A stretch of DNA of 64,000 nucleotides, from the NCBI GenBank assembly GCA_036571765.1, contig BROE01000014.1, positions 4,850,538 to 4,914,537 of the forward strand, read 5' to 3'. The position numbers and the translations under genes are program-made. Of the stretch, positions 61,101-64,000 are shown one piece after another. Source of the DNA: Plecoglossus altivelis. Lineage: Eukaryota > Chordata > Actinopteri > Osmeriformes > Plecoglossidae. Position 1 is the first letter of the stretch, and each line of letters starts with the position of its first letter. The notes beneath the pieces are model-generated. The model had not been told where the DNA came from and made no database searches. It saw only the letters and a list, made by a program, of their open reading frames with translations.

Positions 61101-61742
61101 GCTTATTGAACATTTATTGTATGTACAAATGCCCATTCTAAATGGTGTTTATTTCTTGGATCAGGCCCTTGCATGTGGCAGCTCGAAATGGTTTGACTGT
61201 GGTCGTCCAGGAGCTGCTAGCCAAGGGTGCCAGCGTCCTGGCTGTGGATGAGAATGGTAAGTTCCAGGATTACAGCTGGCACTGCACGGCGAGTTTGCCA
61301 TATCTGTGTAATACAGATACACTCTGACCCAAGCCAAGGATGCAGCTGCAGCCCCAGAGTGGTCAGAGCACAAACAGCAAAACCAATCAATGATCACATG
61401 ACATCTCCGGCCTGCTCTGACCTCTTGCTTGTTGCTCTCCTGCACCCTCCCCTGCCAGGTTACACCCCTGCCTTGGCTTGCGCCCCCAACAAAGATGTGG
61501 CTGACTGTCTGGCCCTCATCCTGGCCACCATGATGCCCGTGTCCCCATGCGCCCCGACACCCAGCCTGCCCTTCAGTGCCATTAACCACTACACCACCAG
61601 CCCCTCCAAGAGCGTGACGTTCGACAGCCTGCCCGTGCTCCGCACCGAGCACAGCTCCTACTGCAGCTTCAACAACATTGGCCGCCACGACGGCTTCTAC
61701 AAAGACGAGGAGCTCAACGACTCGGACTCTGAAACGTACTGA
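49171..61742 (+). CDS. ankrd28: Ankyrin repeat domain 28, regulatory subunit A of protein phosphatase 6
   Basis: Scaffold of about 28 ankyrin repeats that recruits PP6 substrates. Coding exons: 49171-49197, 52258-52341, 52588-52666, 53097-53167, 53420-53620, 53976-54063, 54364-54506, 55330-55542, 55706-55784, 56210-56324, 56484-56566, 56878-56941, 57089-57157, 57256-57396, 57517-57628, 57777-57803, 57964-58038, 58233-58434, 58701-58788, 58883-59000, 59293-59512, 59875-59962, 60103-60186, 60364-60509, 60627-60709, 60924-61006, 61165-61256, 61459-61742. All borders are AG/GT and phases close, giving 1052 aa (human is about 1053). The start MVVLKIRDQ matches human MAFLKLRDQ; the end matches human at SSYCSFNNIG and DELNDSDSETY-like residues. 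Repeated TPLHxAA motifs run throughout. The conserved C-terminus and near-identity in FDKKDRRAIHWAAYMGH exclude ANKRD44 and ANKRD52 in my judgement. Odd points: a 27-nt microexon (57777-57803) and KKR in place of KGR at the 60186/60364 junction. Confidence 0.97.
49198..52257. other. ankrd28 intron 1
   Basis: A 3.1 kb intron after a nine-codon first exon. Its first 600 bases are unusually rich in AGCTA/TAGCT words. A GC-rich GTGCGTGCGCGCGTG patch sits at about 51148. No exon was found; an alternative first exon remains possible. Confidence 0.6.
58140..58174. repeat. Poly-C followed by (CA)n
   Basis: About 15 Cs then about ten CA units, in an ankrd28 intron. Confidence 0.9.
58413..58668 (+). 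repeat. Minisatellite made of a duplicated exon/intron junction
   Basis: Units of 23-28 bp repeat the end of ankrd28 exon 18 together with its donor (core CATGCTGCAGGTAG). Donor-like CAG/GTAG or equivalents have their GT at 58435 (authentic), 58463, 58491, 58514, 58541, 58568, 58591, 58614 and 58637. The array occupies most of the 266-bp intron. Reading on past the authentic donor meets TAG at 58464-58466. Confidence 0.9.
59269..59289. repeat. (TG)n at ankrd28 exon 21 acceptor
   Basis: About ten TG units end three bases before the acceptor CAG at 59290-59292, taking the place of a normal polypyrimidine tract. Confidence 0.85.
60238..60261. repeat. Poly-G tract
   Basis: More than twenty Gs with one A, in an ankrd28 intron. 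It may form G-quadruplexes and is prone to sequencing error. Confidence 0.85.
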
Positions 61743-61794
61743 CAACCGGGCCGGCGCTGTGGGAAGAGACCACTCACGCTCACGCACACATACG

Positions 61795-61828
<34 letters not shown>
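61795..61828. repeat. (CA)n microsatellite
   Basis: About 15 CA units starting some 55 bases after the ankrd28 stop codon. Confidence 0.9.
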
Positions 61829-61829
<1 letters not shown>

Positions 61830-63120
61830 ACACGCCGTGTCTTAAATCACCACAGCCAGCTTGGGAAGGCAGAGGAGGTGGAAAGCTGCACAGGAGCCTT
61901 AAAGAGACCCAGATGGACGGAGGAGCTGCATCTGGCTGGCCCATTGTCACCCTGACCTCATCCAACACCAGGTGTCCTTCCAGCAGATACTGAATTTGAG
62001 AGTAACTGCTGCTTTGCTAGCCTGCTAGGTCTTCGATAGGAGAAGCGGTATGGCGTGGGGGGAGAGGGAGGAGGGAGGGGGGAGGGGGGGGCAAGCAAGC
62101 AACAATCTTATACGGCAATAACATGTAATGGAAGGATAGTAGCACTTCACCGAGTACTAAAGAGACAGGGACCAAAAGATTCAGAAACATTGTAAACTTT
62201 ATTTGACTGTAGACATTGGACAAAGCATTTTTGGTTGATCTGAAAAGAATATCGATTTCATAATTCTGATTTTTAGTGCGGAGTTCTAACTGAAGTTTTC
62301 GCACACGAAGAACACTAAGAGTCAGTCTAATACAAGAGGGGGGGAGAAATTGTTTATTTTTTAAGAACAAAATTTTAATAGACTCATTCATGTCTTAAAC
62401 TCCTGAACCTGGAGAGTTCACAAACAAACAAACAAGATCATAGCATTTGCTGACGTGAGTGAAGTTGAAACAGATTTTGTGTGCAGAAGGTCTTTTTAAG
62501 TTTGTAAACATGACAATTGTAAACTGTCCATTGCCACCTAGTCTTTTAGAAATAAGTTATTCATGTATTCCTTTCTGTTCTATTTATGTCATCATTCATT
62601 TTGTGCCTTCATTAGTGACTGAGAAGACAAGTGTAGGGGCAGCTCTAAGACTAGAACAACAATGCACACTACAGTAAGTACTACGACATTGTGATAAGCA
62701 CTGATACAATATTGAGAAGCGTGAGGCTACACCTGCCTTACTTGGAGAGGAGAAACACTGTAAACAAATGGTAGGACAGCTTTTGATTTTCATTTGTTGG
62801 GGGGGAGAGAATCGTTTTCCTTTGATCATATAATAATCAATGTATCTTGACTGGTTTTGCTTGCTTTAACTTCAGAAAATGAAACCACTCAATCCTTCTG
62901 TGATTGCCTCTCCAAAAACAGCTCTTCTTGGTCTCTAAAGATTGTTTTAACTGGAAATATGTACAATATGGCCAGCTTTTGTCAAAATACAAGAGGTTGT
63001 TCGAACCTTTTCTAACCATTTAGAAGGATGAAACTAGCATGTACATATGAAATTGTGACTGTGAATTCGATACATCCATGAATTCTTTCTGTACCTGAGA
63101 TTGCTGTATATTTTATGAGT

Positions 63121-63131
63121 AATAAAATAAA
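63121..63131 (+). terminator. Overlapping poly(A) signals of ankrd28
   Basis: AATAAA occurs at 63121-63126 and again at 63126-63131, about 1.4 kb past the stop codon. They are followed by T/G-rich sequence (GGGTTTCTTTCATTTTG), which fits a cleavage site near 63150. Confidence 0.75.
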
Positions 63132-63150
63132 GAAATGAGTTATTTAATAC

Positions 63151-63900
63151 TGAACTGAGAATTAACTGGGTTTCTTTCATTTTGCTTTTACAGTACACAG
63201 TTGAACTAGATTTAATGAACCTACAATAGTTGTAGGGATACACTAAAAATAAGAATGGGGAAGATTGATTAAAATACATTACAAATAACGGTGATGGTTC
63301 CATGGCTACAGTTTTGCTTTTTTGTTCCAACTGCACCACCGGTAATCCTTGATGTCATTGCCATCAGCCTAACTGAACTGGCTGTAGCCCTGTGGAAAGC
63401 CAGAATGGTAAAATTACAATTTAATGTTAAAAGTCTAACAGAAAAATGATTATTCTAATGTGTGTTTGGCCAGTGCCAGTACAATTTGATTAGATTATCT
63501 GATGGCGTAATATGCACGTTAGATATTTGCAAAAGTTCCGGGGGATTTTGACTGAAAGTGAGTAAGCGTCCAACTGTTTCCGATTACTGGATTTGAAATG
63601 CACCAAGTATGGCTGCCTTTCATCAGACGGGGTTGATGAGGGAAAGGAATCTTTAAAAAATGCTGTTGATTCACAAATAGACCATTAGACATATTAATGC
63701 TAGTATGCTTCTATGGTCCCCTGGCAACCTACATAAAGCACATGCTGTACGCTATGTCAGCCCTCCAACTGCTGTTCAATGACCACATTATTATTGCTGC
63801 ATTTGCATACCCTTTTTGAGTAAACATCACCTTTTCCTGTGTGGAGGTTTATTTCAATTAGCAGGCAGATGATGGCCCAGTAAAAGGGAGGGCGTGAACA
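63151..63900. other. Intergenic sequence after ankrd28
   Basis: No coding exon is seen. The right part contains an octamer ATTTGCAT at 63801-63808 and a CAATTAG homeobox-type word, upstream of a TATA box. Confidence 0.55.
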
Positions 63901-63906
63901 TGATTG

Positions 63907-63914
63907 TATAAAAG
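63907..63914 (+). promoter_or_regulatory. TATA box of a possible gene beginning at the right edge
   Basis: TATAAAAG lies in a suitable position for a start near 63935-63940. An octamer lies about 100 bp upstream. An ATG at 63926 opens only a 16-codon frame, so the sequence after the start is more likely 5' UTR. The gene cannot be identified from what is visible. Confidence 0.45.
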
Positions 63915-64000
63915 CCAAACATCACCATGAAGTCTGAGAAGCACAGAAGATCACATACTTTTTTACACTCACATTAACAGACCTGAAGAACGATATGTGA

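Larger units (their letters stand above)
61743..63150 (+). other. ankrd28 3' UTR
   Basis: Sequence from the stop codon to just past the poly(A) signals. It begins with a (CA)n tract at 61795-61828 and includes a G-rich stretch at about 62057-62092. No overlapping gene is supported. Confidence 0.7.

Noticed and set aside
61161..61823. 220-codon minus-strand open frame
   Set aside because: Antisense to the last two ankrd28 coding exons and the (CA)n tract; a shadow frame.
1..64000. CRISPR arrays, tRNA or rRNA genes, autonomous transposons
   Set aside because: The direct repeats seen are satellites without spacers, no cloverleaf or rRNA sequence was recognised, and no reverse transcriptase or transposase motif appears in any frame.

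Overview
The window is teleost fish nuclear DNA. It carries vertebrate genes with many short GT-AG introns, abundant (CA)n, (GA)n and (TC)n microsatellites, and palindromic hAT-type MITEs. Three protein-coding genes can be rebuilt exon by exon, with reading phase kept across every junction. They are the 5' half of hdac9 (minus strand, continuing past the left edge), a complete aryl hydrocarbon receptor gene (ahr, minus strand) and a complete ankrd28 (plus strand). I saw no bacterial, viral, CRISPR or transposase-coding content. Exon boundaries were set by eye from splice consensus, phase and remembered human proteins, with no alignment run.

Layout. Bases 1-19508 hold eleven hdac9 exons (ten constitutive, one candidate cassette). 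They cover the CtBP motif, glutamine-rich coiled coil, MEF2-binding helix, NLS and two 14-3-3 serines; the deacetylase domain lies off the left edge. Bases 19509-39574 are about 20 kb without a gene, holding the hdac9 promoter side, simple repeats, one decayed MITE and the ahr 3' UTR. Bases 39575-47778 hold ahr in 11 exons (865 aa). Bases 47779-49170 are a 1.4 kb head-to-head promoter interval. Bases 49171-61742 hold ankrd28 in 28 exons (1052 aa), with its 3' UTR and poly(A) signals near 63121. At the right edge a TATA box at 63907 suggests the start of another gene.

How the genes relate. From memory, human AHR and HDAC9 are neighbours on 7p21 in the same order and orientation, so this is a conserved block; human SNX13, which lies between them, is absent here. 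HDAC9 protein is a corepressor of MEF2, and the hdac9 part of the window is strikingly rich in perfect MEF2 sites (CTAAAAATAG, six copies), one beside an E-box in the likely hdac9 promoter. ankrd28 encodes an ankyrin-repeat subunit of protein phosphatase 6.

No wholly new system was found. The observations most worth checking are the MEF2-site cluster, a phase-neutral 43-codon exon in hdac9, a minisatellite that multiplies an ankrd28 splice donor, a hAT MITE with a perfect 8-bp target duplication beside an ahr donor, and the ligand-pocket residues of this AHR copy.
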